Origin: Bacteroidales bacterium
GTDB taxonomy: Bacteria > Bacteroidota > Bacteroidia > Bacteroidales > UBA932
Length of the DNA stretch: 32,639 nt
Assembly (NCBI GenBank): GCA_024398105.1
Contig: JAKSJP010000029.1
Coordinates: 1-32,639, forward strand
Direction: 5' to 3'
Numbering within the stretch: the stretch's first letter is position 1; each line of letters opens with the position of its first letter. Below, piece by piece: positions 7,728 through 14,491 of the stretch. The notes under the pieces were generated by a model, which had not been told where the DNA came from, did not search any database, and saw only the letters and a program-made list of their open reading frames with translations. The translations under genes and the position numbers were made by a program.

Positions 7728-8767
7728 ACTATTGCGATGCACTCCATCTCCACCAGCCATGCTGGGCGGCAGACAGGAGCCAGGACGAACTCTGCATTGA
7801 GTCCGGGACATTTCTCATCGATCATAGACCTGACGGTGAGATAGTCGGCTGTATCCCTGAGATAGACCACAGCCATTACGATATCGCCAAGACCGGCAGA
7901 GGTCTCTGAAAGCAAGGCGTCGATATTCTCCAGCATACGCTGCGTCTGCATCCTGACATCTCCAGGATAGAGCACCTCACCCTTCGAGTCGATGCTGGCT
8001 GTTCCGCTGATATAGGCATGGGTCCTGTCCTCGAAATGCACGGCTGTACCCCTCTCGAAGGTGACGCCATAGTCCGCAGTAGGGCTGAGATGGTCCAGGG
8101 CATAGAGATACTGGATCTGTCCAGAGCGCACTGAAGGAAGCGAGACGGCATCCATGATCACGTATCTCTTCGGCTCAGCATGACGTCCCTCGATTCCGGT
8201 GCTGGCGATGAAATGGGTATCAGGAGTCAGGCCTATGGTATTGAAATAGTCACGCCTTCCCTTGACGACTCCGCCATAATTGACATCGACGTCATGGACG
8301 AAGATCCACGTACGTACGCAGTTGTCCGCAACGGTCATTCCCCTGTCCTCGAGGGCCTTGCCATAGTCAGTGAAGATATCCGACATCTGGGCAAGCGAGC
8401 CTTCGGAAGCGGATGTCATATAGGCATCCCACTCCAGGCCCATGGTACCTGCGCCACCGTCCACTGCATATACCCACGCCGCGATCTTTGTTCCGTCCAA
8501 AGGCGGCTGCTGGACATACGACACCGGGAAAGACATTCCTCCCACAGCCTCCGCAAGCGGAGCCTGCTGGTTCGCAGCATCGCTGAGGAAGAATCTTACG
8601 AACTGGATCTCAGACGATCCGGACAGGCTGGAGACAGCCTCCACGACTGCGGCCATCTGCTCCCCGAAAGGCACGCCTGCCTGAGGGAACCTGACAAAGC
8701 TGTGGTACTCTCTGGTACCACTTCCGTTCTTTGGACTGAATGTTTTTGTCTGGATCGTTGCTTTCAT
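7724..8767 (-). CDS. RidA-fold protein, FkbO/Hyg5 chorismatase-like
   Basis: This cytoplasmic protein of about 347 residues is long enough for two tandem YjgF/RidA-like halves. This is the architecture of FkbO/Hyg5-type chorismatases, which split chorismate. The C-terminal end, APVCRPAWLVEMECIA, is the RidA-fold signature, and its CRP motif is more like chorismatases than classical RidA deaminases. The central block (RTWIFVHDVDVNYGG, then RRDYFNTIGL) also fits that group. I start at the ATG at 8767. A longer frame opens at a TTG at 8782, but that codon lies inside the -7 box. No isochorismate or menaquinone gene is nearby, so the substrate is open. It could instead be a Rid-family hydrolase of other reactivity. 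Confidence 0.75.
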   Translation of the reverse strand: MKATIQTKTFSPKNGSGTREYHSFVRFPQAGVPFGEQMAAVVEAVSSLSGSSEIQFVRFFLSDAANQQAPLAEAVGGMSFPVSYVQQPPLDGTKIAAWVYAVDGGAGTMGLEWDAYMTSASEGSLAQMSDIFTDYGKALEDRGMTVADNCVRTWIFVHDVDVNYGGVVKGRRDYFNTIGLTPDTHFIASTGIEGRHAEPKRYVIMDAVSLPSVRSGQIQYLYALDHLSPTADYGVTFERGTAVHFEDRTHAYISGTASIDSKGEVLYPGDVRMQTQRMLENIDALLSETSAGLGDIVMAVVYLRDTADYLTVRSMIDEKCPGLNAEFVLAPVCRPAWLVEMECIAIV

Positions 8768-8771
8768 ACTG

Positions 8772-8779
8772 CAAAGATA
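8772..8779 (-). promoter_or_regulatory. Promoter -7 box TATCTTTG of the RidA-fold gene
   Basis: TATCTTTG (minus strand) matches TAnnTTTG exactly and ends four bases before the ATG at 8767. The -33 position has only a weak TTAC. The box follows directly on the U-tract of the terminator for the upstream HAD gene. Initiation falls at the start codon, implying a leaderless mRNA. Confidence 0.55.
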
Positions 8780-8780
8780 C

Positions 8781-8810
8781 AAAAATCGGCATTACAGATG
8801 TAATACCGAT
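8781..8810 (-). terminator. Terminator after the HAD gene
   Basis: The arms 8785-8795 and 8800-8810 are 11 bases long with one mismatch and a 4-base loop. On the minus strand they are followed by five T residues. The stem could also act as an operator for the overlapping RidA-fold promoter. Confidence 0.7.
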
Positions 8811-8826
8811 TAATGATGATTCTTTG

Positions 8827-9474
8827 CTATCTAAGAATTTCTTCCAGATGTTCAGCAAGAGCGTCCATGCTTGGGAACAGATAATCCGCGCCCGCGTCGA
8901 GAAGACACTGGTCCGGCAGCGGGCCTGTATTGACCGCCACGACCAGACAGCCGGCGGCATGTCCGGATTCGACGCCCATGGGGGCATTCTCGACCACCAC
9001 TGCATCCTGCGGGGCGACACCGGCCTTGCGCAGGCCTGTCAGATATGGCTCCGGATCAGGCTTTCCCTTTGTGACATCCTTTCCCGTAACCATCCATTCC
9101 GTACGGAAAAGTCCCGGATATTCAGCCGCGATACGGTCGAAATTCCTGGCCTGACCGGAACCGGTCACGACGATCGCCGGAATCCCGGCACCATGGACCA
9201 TCTCCACGACCTTCTTCGCGCCAGGGATCAGCCCGCCTTCGGGCAGGGACGCAAAGAACTCCGACTTGCGCCTGTAGACAGGTTCCCAGTCGGCATCCTC
9301 GCCGAGGACCGTCTGGATCGTGCCTTTTCCGTTACGTCCCTCATGGATGTAGTACGCGCTTTCAGGTTCATGGTGCCCTACCTCATCGAAGGCGAGCTTC
9401 CATGCACGTGCGTGGCGTGGCATGGTGTCGAAAAGGACACCATCCATGTCGAACATGACCAGTCTCTTGCTCAT
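8827..9474 (-). CDS. HAD-superfamily phosphatase, beta-phosphoglucomutase-like subfamily
   Basis: This 215-residue haloacid dehalogenase-fold hydrolase acts on a small phosphorylated metabolite in the cytoplasm. All four HAD motifs are visible. They are the nucleophile D9 and acid D11 in VMFDMDGVLFDT, T104 in IVVTGSG, K138 in KGKPDPEPY, and the acidic motif VVVENAPMGVESG around E162. The alpha-helical cap lies between residues about 15 and 80, as in the beta-phosphoglucomutase/GPH group. The ATG at 9474 directly abuts the TAG stop of the 47-codon gene upstream (TAGATG), so translation is likely coupled. The exact substrate (sugar phosphate, phosphoglycolate or other) cannot be assigned from sequence. 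Confidence 0.88.
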   Translation of the reverse strand: MSKRLVMFDMDGVLFDTMPRHARAWKLAFDEVGHHEPESAYYIHEGRNGKGTIQTVLGEDADWEPVYRRKSEFFASLPEGGLIPGAKKVVEMVHGAGIPAIVVTGSGQARNFDRIAAEYPGLFRTEWMVTGKDVTKGKPDPEPYLTGLRKAGVAPQDAVVVENAPMGVESGHAAGCLVVAVNTGPLPDQCLLDAGADYLFPSMDALAEHLEEILR

Positions 9475-9618
9475 CTAGTTTCCCTTTACCAGTGCCTTGA
9501 ATGCTGATCCGAAGATGATGTAGGCAGTGTTACCTACGATAGTTCCCTCATTCTCGGCCCAGAAGAACGGCCAGTCACCCTGCTCCTCGAAATAATCCCT
9601 GTCGTTTAATGCTCGCAT
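9475..9618 (-). CDS. 47-residue hypothetical protein upstream of the HAD gene
   Basis: I do not recognise this small protein. It is acidic and aromatic in its first half (DRDYFEEQGDWPFFW) and moderately hydrophobic and glycine-containing in its second half, ending ALVKGN. The case for a real gene is positional. A near-perfect promoter lies 45-75 bases upstream (9662-9693), and its stop codon directly abuts the ATG of the HAD gene. A longer in-frame opening exists to 9717, but it would run upstream of the predicted RNA start, so the ATG at 9618 is preferred. It may be a small partner of the HAD enzyme or a translated leader. Confidence 0.6.
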   Translation of the reverse strand: MRALNDRDYFEEQGDWPFFWAENEGTIVGNTAYIIFGSAFKALVKGN

Positions 9619-9647
9619 ATGTGTGTTTTTTATTCTTCTCAAATAAA

Positions 9648-9693
9648 GTTGTCTTTTATCACAAATATAAGTTACATTTGTATAAACCACAAT
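9648..9693. promoter_or_regulatory. Overlapping divergent promoters
   Basis: Minus-strand promoter: ATTG at 9693-9690, 20-base spacer, TATATTTG at 9669-9662, driving the 47-codon and HAD genes. Plus-strand promoter: GTTG at 9648-9651, 21-base spacer, TACATTTG at 9673-9680, driving the esterase. The two -7 boxes are three bases apart and each -33 lies beyond the other's -7, so the two polymerases could not bind together. Confidence 0.65.
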
Positions 9694-9702
9694 CGCCTCT
9701 AC

Positions 9703-10698
9703 GTGCCCGGATCCCACAAAATACTGTATTTGTGTCTCTTAATGCTGGTAATCTCTGTATCCTTACCGGCACAGGAGAAGGAAGAGGAATGGAAGCATAA
9801 CCGAAGGTCCATCGCTGCCTGGGTCGTAGGAAGGTATCTGAGGAGCAACCACCAGCCGAACGACAGGATGGTCAACAGGCTGATGGCAGACATCGAGACA
9901 GACAAGTCGATCTACCACCTTCCAAAATCCATACAGTTCCCTAGACCGGTAAGCACCAGGATAACAGCAGGAATGCAGGTGTTCTACATGGATCCGGAAG
10001 ACGATTGTCCTCTGACTGTCATCTATATCCATGGCGGATCGTATATCAAGACTTTCACCAAATACCATTGGAGATTCCTCTCGAAGCTCGCAAGAAGGAC
10101 GGGATGTGCACTTGTAGTGCCTAACTACCCGCTCCTCCCCCAGCACAATGCAGAAGATGCCCATCCGGTAATGATGGATTTCTACCGTGAGATCGTCAGC
10201 AAGTACGACATGAGCAGGACCGTGATCATGGGAGACAGCGCGGGAGGAGGATTCGCTCTTGCCCTGATGGAAGAGGCTCAGGCCGAAGACCTGCCTCTGC
10301 CCGCAAGGATGGTTCTCCTGTCGCCATGGGTCGATGTCGACGGCGGCAACTATGACCTCGACAGAAAAGATGCGATGATCGACCTTGACTGCGTCAAGAG
10401 GTATGGAATCGCCTGGGCCGGCAACCTGGACGTCAGGAACAGGATCGTATCGCCTTTATACGGCAACCTGAAAGGTCTTCCTGAGGCAGACATCTACGCT
10501 GGTTCATGGGAAGTGCTCATCGATGACTGCAGATCAGTCGTAGACGGCATGAATGCCGGAGGAACGAAGGCGCACCTCCATGTCGGGAAAAAGATGGGGC
10601 ATGTCTATCCGCTCTATCCTATCCCTGAGGCAAAGCCTGCAGTGACAGAGATAGTCAACATCGTCAGAAGCATAGGCGAAGACGACACTCTCAGATAA
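9703..10698 (+). CDS. Secreted alpha/beta hydrolase, hormone-sensitive-lipase (family IV) esterase type
   Basis: This serine esterase probably deacylates small esters. The oxyanion motif HGGSY and the nucleophile elbow GDSAGGG are the two marks of the bacterial HSL/Abhydrolase_3 family. A candidate acid lies in WEVLIDDCRS and a candidate His in KMGHVYPL near the C-terminus. The start is uncertain. A GTG at 9703 gives a complete signal peptide (short basic stretch, then ILYLCLLMLVISVS, then LPAQ) and lies just after the promoter. The ATG at 9742 would shorten the signal to a few residues. ATG codons further upstream lie before the predicted RNA start. It faces the GH10 gene across a shared terminator. 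A role in removing acetyl or feruloyl groups from xylan is only inference. Confidence 0.8.
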   Translation: MPGSHKILYLCLLMLVISVSLPAQEKEEEWKHNRRSIAAWVVGRYLRSNHQPNDRMVNRLMADIETDKSIYHLPKSIQFPRPVSTRITAGMQVFYMDPEDDCPLTVIYIHGGSYIKTFTKYHWRFLSKLARRTGCALVVPNYPLLPQHNAEDAHPVMMDFYREIVSKYDMSRTVIMGDSAGGGFALALMEEAQAEDLPLPARMVLLSPWVDVDGGNYDLDRKDAMIDLDCVKRYGIAWAGNLDVRNRIVSPLYGNLKGLPEADIYAGSWEVLIDDCRSVVDGMNAGGTKAHLHVGKKMGHVYPLYPIPEAKPAVTEIVNIVRSIGEDDTLR

Positions 10699-10701
10699 AC
10701 G

Positions 10702-10731
10702 AAAAAAGAAGGCTGTACGCCTTCTTTTTTT
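10702..10731. terminator. Bidirectional terminator between esterase and GH10 genes
   Basis: The stem GAAGGC (10708-10713) with GCCTTC (10719-10724) has a 5-base loop. It is flanked by six A residues on the left and seven T residues on the right, so it gives a U-tract on both strands. It serves both convergent genes. Confidence 0.9.
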
Positions 10732-10748
10732 GTTCCGGGTCCAACCGG

Positions 10749-11852
10749 TTATTTCTTTGTGAACACATCCTTCACAGCGAAGAACGCCTTCTTTGGCTGA
10801 TGCTGCGAGTCGAAGAGGAGAGGATAATCCAGTCGGCCTCTGATCGGGAAGTTGTTGAGCCAGCTTGTGCGGTCGGTGAGGCACCAGAAAGTAACAGATG
10901 AGATCTTGTCGCGGTTCTGGTGGAGGACGTCGAAGATCATCGCATACTGAGCAGCCTGTGCATCTGCAAGCTCATCGGTATAATGGATCGAATTCTTGAT
11001 CTTCTGGCGCTCGGCAGCTCCGTTTCCATGGTAGTTGTCGAAGCAGGTAAGGTCGAGCTCAGTGATGTGGATGTCAAGTCCGAGAGCAGAGAATCTGTCG
11101 ATAGCGGTCTGGATCTGCTCACGTGTGATAGAGTTGTCCCAGTGTGCCTGAAGGCCTACGCCGTCGATAGGAACACCCTTCTCGAGAAGTTCTGAGAGCA
11201 TCTGGCAGGCTCTGTCAAGCTTTGCCGGATCAACCACATTATAGTCGTTATAGATAAGCTGCACTCCCTCCGGAGCGTACTTCTTGGTCGTACGGAAAGC
11301 CCACTCGATGAACTCAGGACCGCCGAATGCCTGGTACCATGGACTTCTTGTCCTGTAGATCGACTCACCTGGCTCATCTGCGAGAGCCTCGTTCACTACG
11401 TCCCAGCAGAACACCACATCCTTTGGATAGTGCTCGAACACAGCCTTGATGTAGTTCTCGTGCTTTTCCATCACCTGCTCCTTGGTGAGAGGATTACCGT
11501 CAGCATCGTTCATATAGCCTCTTGGGGTAGAACCGTGCCATACGAGAGTATGTCCACGCATGGTAAGGCCGTTCTTCTGGGCAAACTCAACGATCTTGTC
11601 TGCCTGTGAGAAATCATAGCTGCCATCTCTCTGGATGACCTGGGCAGGCTTCATGACATTCTCCGCTGTCATCGTGTTGAAGTGCTTGAGGATCATCTCG
11701 CCTTCCATTCCCTGCACGGTTGAAGGAGAGACTGCGACTCCGATCTTGAAGTCATCCTTGATGAAATCCTTGATTCCAGGGATCTCTTCTGATCTGCCGC
11801 AGCAAGACGCGAGAGCGGCAGCACAGAGTGCAATGCTGAGTAAGTGTTTCAT
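10749..11852 (-). CDS. GH10 endo-1,4-beta-xylanase lipoprotein
   Basis: This 367-residue enzyme cuts the xylan backbone internally (EC 3.2.1.8) with retention of configuration. The TIM barrel is of normal single-domain length. The acid/base Glu is E155 in WDVVNEAL and the nucleophile is E265 in ITELDL. The substrate-binding motifs MKPAQ, RGHTLVWH and FWCLTDRTSWL are all intact. A lipobox at ALASC (C17) predicts a lipoprotein, probably displayed at the cell surface or facing the periplasm. It has its own consensus promoter and sits alone, separate from the GH43-GH8 set some 6 kb away. I infer that the three enzymes act on the same polymer: GH10 gives oligosaccharides, GH8 and GH43 finish them. 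Confidence 0.97.
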   Translation of the reverse strand: MKHLLSIALCAAALASCCGRSEEIPGIKDFIKDDFKIGVAVSPSTVQGMEGEMILKHFNTMTAENVMKPAQVIQRDGSYDFSQADKIVEFAQKNGLTMRGHTLVWHGSTPRGYMNDADGNPLTKEQVMEKHENYIKAVFEHYPKDVVFCWDVVNEALADEPGESIYRTRSPWYQAFGGPEFIEWAFRTTKKYAPEGVQLIYNDYNVVDPAKLDRACQMLSELLEKGVPIDGVGLQAHWDNSITREQIQTAIDRFSALGLDIHITELDLTCFDNYHGNGAAERQKIKNSIHYTDELADAQAAQYAMIFDVLHQNRDKISSVTFWCLTDRTSWLNNFPIRGRLDYPLLFDSQHQPKKAFFAVKDVFTKK

Positions 11853-11881
11853 TGTATCTGATAATTAATGTGTTGTAGGCT

Positions 11882-11912
11882 CAAATTTAATATTTTGTCG
11901 CCAATCGGCAAA
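11882..11912 (-). promoter_or_regulatory. Consensus promoter of the GH10 gene
   Basis: On the minus strand, TTTG (11912-11909), a 19-base spacer and TAAATTTG (11889-11882) match the consensus fully. The predicted leader before the ATG at 11852 is about 23 bases. Confidence 0.8.
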
Positions 11913-11920
11913 ATAAAGTA

Positions 11921-11942
11921 AGGGCGACCGCACGGCCGCCCT
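11921..11942 (-). terminator. Terminator after the four-repeat lipoprotein gene
   Basis: GC-rich arms 11921-11929 and 11934-11942 are complementary over nine bases with one G-U pair, with a 4-base loop. They are followed on the minus strand by a loose T-rich stretch. The U-tract is interrupted, so this is less certain than the others. Confidence 0.6.
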
Positions 11943-11969
11943 CACTGCATTATCTTTCCTGACTAAGGA

Positions 11970-13847
11970 TTAGTCGTTGAAATATGTGTTTCTTACCTGG
12001 TTGATGAGAGACTGGATTGTAGGGAACTCTGCCATGATCTCCTCAAGGTCCTCGTAGAGAGTACCTGCCTCATATGACTCAGTAGCCCATGTCATGAGCT
12101 CACCAAGCTGCTGAGAGACAGCGCTGATAGCAGCAAGAGCCTCGTCGTTCTCATCCTCTCTTGCAAGGCGCTCAAGACCTGTGAGCTGCATCTGATACAT
12201 CTCATACTCATAGTTGAATGCCTCGAATGCAGAGTTGTTCTTTGCCTCGGCAACTGCATCGTCGAATACGTTCTTAGCCTGTGTCATCTCTCTGCCTACC
12301 ATGTCGAACTCAGCGTAGATATCGTTGATCTCATCTACAAGTGTACCGGCAGCCCAGCTTTCTTCTGCCCATGTCTGGAGTGTCATGATGTGCTGAGAGA
12401 CGCCGCTGAAGAGTGCAGTCACGCTGTTGATTGTCTCCTCATCAAGCCAAGCGCATGCTTCCTCGTCACGTACTGTGACATTCATCATCTGGGTGAGCTG
12501 CTGGTTGAGGCCCTCAAGTGCGATTGAGATCTCCTCCATAGCTGCGTCATTCTGAGCTGAGCCGATCTGGTCGTTGAACCAGTTCTGATACTGGGTAAGC
12601 ATGATGTTGATCTCCTCGAATGAAGCAAGAATCTCGTCAAGGTCAGCTGCGAGTGTACCGGCATTATAGCTTTCCTCAGCCCAGGTCTTCTTGATATCGA
12701 TCATCTGCTGGATTGAAGAAAGACGGAAAAGTGCCTCATCCTCGAGCTCCTCTGTGATGTAAGCCTCATACTCCTCGTTGCCGAGTGTTGCGTTCTTCAT
12801 CATTGTCCAGTTCTTCTCGAGCTGCTCTACCTCCTGTGCAAAGAGCTCGTATGCGGCATCTTCAGCAGCTGCGTCCATCTGTGCATTGAACCAGTTGTAA
12901 TACTGGGTAAGCATGATGTTGACCTCCTCGAATGAAGCAAGGATCTCATCAAGGTCAGCTACAAGTGTACCGGCGTTATAGCTTTCCTCAGCCCAGGTCT
13001 TCTTGATATCGATCATCTGCTGGATTGAAGAAAGGAGTGTAAGTGCCTCGCTTTCGATCTCCTCAGTGATGTATGCCTCGTACTCCTCGTTGCCGAGTGT
13101 AGAGTTCCTCATCATTGTCCAGTTCTTCTCGAGCTGCTCTACCTCCTGTGCGAAAAGCTCGTATGCTGCATCATCTGTCATGAAATAGATGAGTGGCTTG
13201 CTGCTTGTGTATGTTGTGCCGTCTACCTTGGTCACAGTCACTACGAAGAGTGCGCGGCTTCCCTTAGGAGCACCGTCTGCGATGATTGTAGCTGAGCTGT
13301 AGTCCTGGGCGATCTTCACTGTCCAACCTGACTCGTTAGCCTTTGTGACTACTACGTCTGTTGTCGAACCTGTTGAAGAGTATACTGTACCGGATACTGC
13401 TGCGATGCCCTCGATTGCAGGGACGTCAAGCGCTACCTCGTTGTTCTCGTCATCGATGAGGATATATGTTGACTCTGCGTCACCGATAACTACCTTGATT
13501 GCCTTTGGAAGCATGAATACTGTGCTGTTCTCGTCATTGAGAGTGATGACCACATACTCTGCGTTCTCCTCTACTGACTTAAGGAATGAATCACCGTTCA
13601 CAAGCTCGATCTTCTTTCCGTTTGTGAAGCTGATTGTCCAGCCGTTGGCTGTCTGCTCTACGCTTTCAACAGCGTACTTGTTATCAACTGCGCTCTTAAG
13701 TGAAGAAACTGCACTCTCAAGAGCCTCAACCTTGCTGTCAAGGTTGTCTACACGACTAACTAACTTTGAATCGTCGTACTTTTCGCAGCTTGTCGCTACG
13801 AGGGCTGCTGCCAATGCTACAACAGCAAAAATCCTATTGAACTTCAT
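11970..13847 (-). CDS. Lipoprotein with coiled-coil/DUF4988-like head and four 104-residue helical repeats
   Basis: This 625-residue lipoprotein (lipobox VATSC, C21) is probably surface-exposed, since CEKYDD after the anchor resembles a Bacteroidetes lipoprotein export signal. Residues 27-56 form a heptad coiled coil (SKLVSRVDNLDSKVEALESA). A DUF4988-like beta unit follows at about 57-95 (GWTISFTNGKKIEL), then beta-rich sequence to about 224. Four helical repeats fill the rest: 226-329, 330-433, 434-537 and a shortened 538-625. Each carries the signature TWAxES-x2-AGTL. Repeats 1 and 2 agree at roughly 86% of positions with no indels. The gene has its own promoter. A similar coiled-coil/DUF4988-like head opens the SusCD operon. 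Function is unknown; a stalk, adhesin or spacer is my inference. Confidence 0.85.
   Translation of the reverse strand: MKFNRIFAVVALAAALVATSCEKYDDSKLVSRVDNLDSKVEALESAVSSLKSAVDNKYAVESVEQTANGWTISFTNGKKIELVNGDSFLKSVEENAEYVVITLNDENSTVFMLPKAIKVVIGDAESTYILIDDENNEVALDVPAIEGIAAVSGTVYSSTGSTTDVVVTKANESGWTVKIAQDYSSATIIADGAPKGSRALFVVTVTKVDGTTYTSSKPLIYFMTDDAAYELFAQEVEQLEKNWTMMRNSTLGNEEYEAYITEEIESEALTLLSSIQQMIDIKKTWAEESYNAGTLVADLDEILASFEEVNIMLTQYYNWFNAQMDAAAEDAAYELFAQEVEQLEKNWTMMKNATLGNEEYEAYITEELEDEALFRLSSIQQMIDIKKTWAEESYNAGTLAADLDEILASFEEINIMLTQYQNWFNDQIGSAQNDAAMEEISIALEGLNQQLTQMMNVTVRDEEACAWLDEETINSVTALFSGVSQHIMTLQTWAEESWAAGTLVDEINDIYAEFDMVGREMTQAKNVFDDAVAEAKNNSAFEAFNYEYEMYQMQLTGLERLAREDENDEALAAISAVSQQLGELMTWATESYEAGTLYEDLEEIMAEFPTIQSLINQVRNTYFND
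11973..12236 (-). repeat. Coding repeat unit 4 (88 codons, shortened and diverged)
   Basis: Residues 538-625 begin NSAFEAFNYEYEM and keep TWATES with AGTL near residue 586. The tryptophan lies ten residues earlier than in the other units, so a loop has been lost in the first half. The unit ends the protein. Confidence 0.75.
12237..12548 (-). repeat. Coding repeat unit 3 (104 codons, diverged)
   Basis: Residues 434-537 begin DAAMEEISIALEGL and keep TWAEES at residues 492-497 in exact register with units 1 and 2. Most other residues have diverged. Confidence 0.8.
12549..12860 (-). repeat. Coding repeat unit 2 (104 codons)
   Basis: Residues 330-433 begin DAAYELFAQEVEQLE and hold TWAEES at residues 388-393. 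The unit differs from unit 1 at about 15 residues, several of them clustered at the C-terminal end. It follows unit 1 without any linker. Confidence 0.9.
12861..13172 (-). repeat. Coding repeat unit 1 (104 codons)
   Basis: Residues 226-329 begin DAAYELFAQEVEQLE and hold TWAEES at residues 284-289. It is near-identical to unit 2. A 59-base stretch (12976-13034) is base-for-base identical to 12664-12722 in unit 2. Confidence 0.9.
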
Positions 13848-13899
13848 TGTACCGAAATAGTAATATATATAAACTTATAATTCTTTCGTCAAGCGGGCG

Positions 13900-13931
13900 C
13901 AAAATTACTGATTTTATAGATTTTATGCAAA
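13900..13931 (-). promoter_or_regulatory. Consensus promoter of the four-repeat lipoprotein gene
   Basis: TTTG (13931-13928), a 20-base spacer and TAATTTTG (13907-13900) on the minus strand match the consensus fully. The leader is about 45 bases. No clear terminator separates this promoter from the DUF1573 gene upstream, so read-through from the long operon is possible. Confidence 0.8.
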
Positions 13932-14000
13932 TAATCGTCTAATTATCAACGCACAAAACGCAATATTTTTACATTTAAACGATTTGCCCAGAAGCCGTCT

Positions 14001-14483
14001 CTACTGTTCCTCGCCGTTTTCAACGACGAGTCCGGTCAGCATCACCGTCGCCGCAAGCCTTGACGGACCGTCATTCCGGTCTGCCATGAACATATATATG
14101 TACCTGTCATGTCTTCCGGGATGTCCCTTCTGGTCGTATTCCGCTGTAATTTCAGCAGACTCCCCCGGTTTCAGCACATATCTTGACAGAGTTGCCTTGA
14201 CGCATGAGCACGAAGTGGACAGGCTTCTGACGGTCAGGCTGGTCCTGCCGGTATTCACGAAACGGAACTTTGCCATGACCGGAGCATCGCTTTCCCTGAC
14301 CGTGCCGAAATCGACCCTCAGGCTGTCGAAAGAGAGACCTTCGGCTGCTGACAGCGTCCTTGCCGCCCGTGCGACCGAATCCCTCTTCTGCTGGGATATG
14401 ATCCGTATCTGAGAATGCATGATGCCCTGCGACAATATCGTCATCGCAAGGCACAGGAATATCTTCAATACGGAATTTCTCAT
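14001..14483 (-). CDS. DUF1573 domain protein, last gene of the SusCD operon
   Basis: This 160-residue exported protein has a signal peptide (VLKIFLCLAMTILSQG) without a lipobox. The remainder is a single Ig-like DUF1573 domain. It contains LRVDFGTV, then KFRFVNTGRTSL, then the family Cys-containing strand STSCSCVKA, then LKPGESAEI and a VMLTGLV end strand. DUF1573 domains resemble ASPM/MSP-type beta-sandwiches and are common in Bacteroidetes; no reaction is known. It starts eight bases after the lipocalin-like gene and is the promoter-distal gene of the run. Its role in the locus is open. Confidence 0.9.
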   Translation of the reverse strand: MRNSVLKIFLCLAMTILSQGIMHSQIRIISQQKRDSVARAARTLSAAEGLSFDSLRVDFGTVRESDAPVMAKFRFVNTGRTSLTVRSLSTSCSCVKATLSRYVLKPGESAEITAEYDQKGHPGRHDRYIYMFMADRNDGPSRLAATVMLTGLVVENGEEQ

Positions 14484-14491
14484 CTCAGGTC

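Noticed and set aside
8740-9507. 255-codon open frame on the plus strand
   Set aside because: It lies antisense to the HAD gene, whose motifs are intact, and has no recognisable domain, promoter or start context.
12237-13172. Possible CRISPR or satellite array from regularly spaced repeats
   Set aside because: The 312-base period is a whole number of codons and the repeats lie in one open frame, so this is protein repetition.
13848-14000. Search for a terminator after the DUF1573 gene
   Set aside because: No stem followed by a T-tract could be found; only the promoter of the next gene is clear in this interval.
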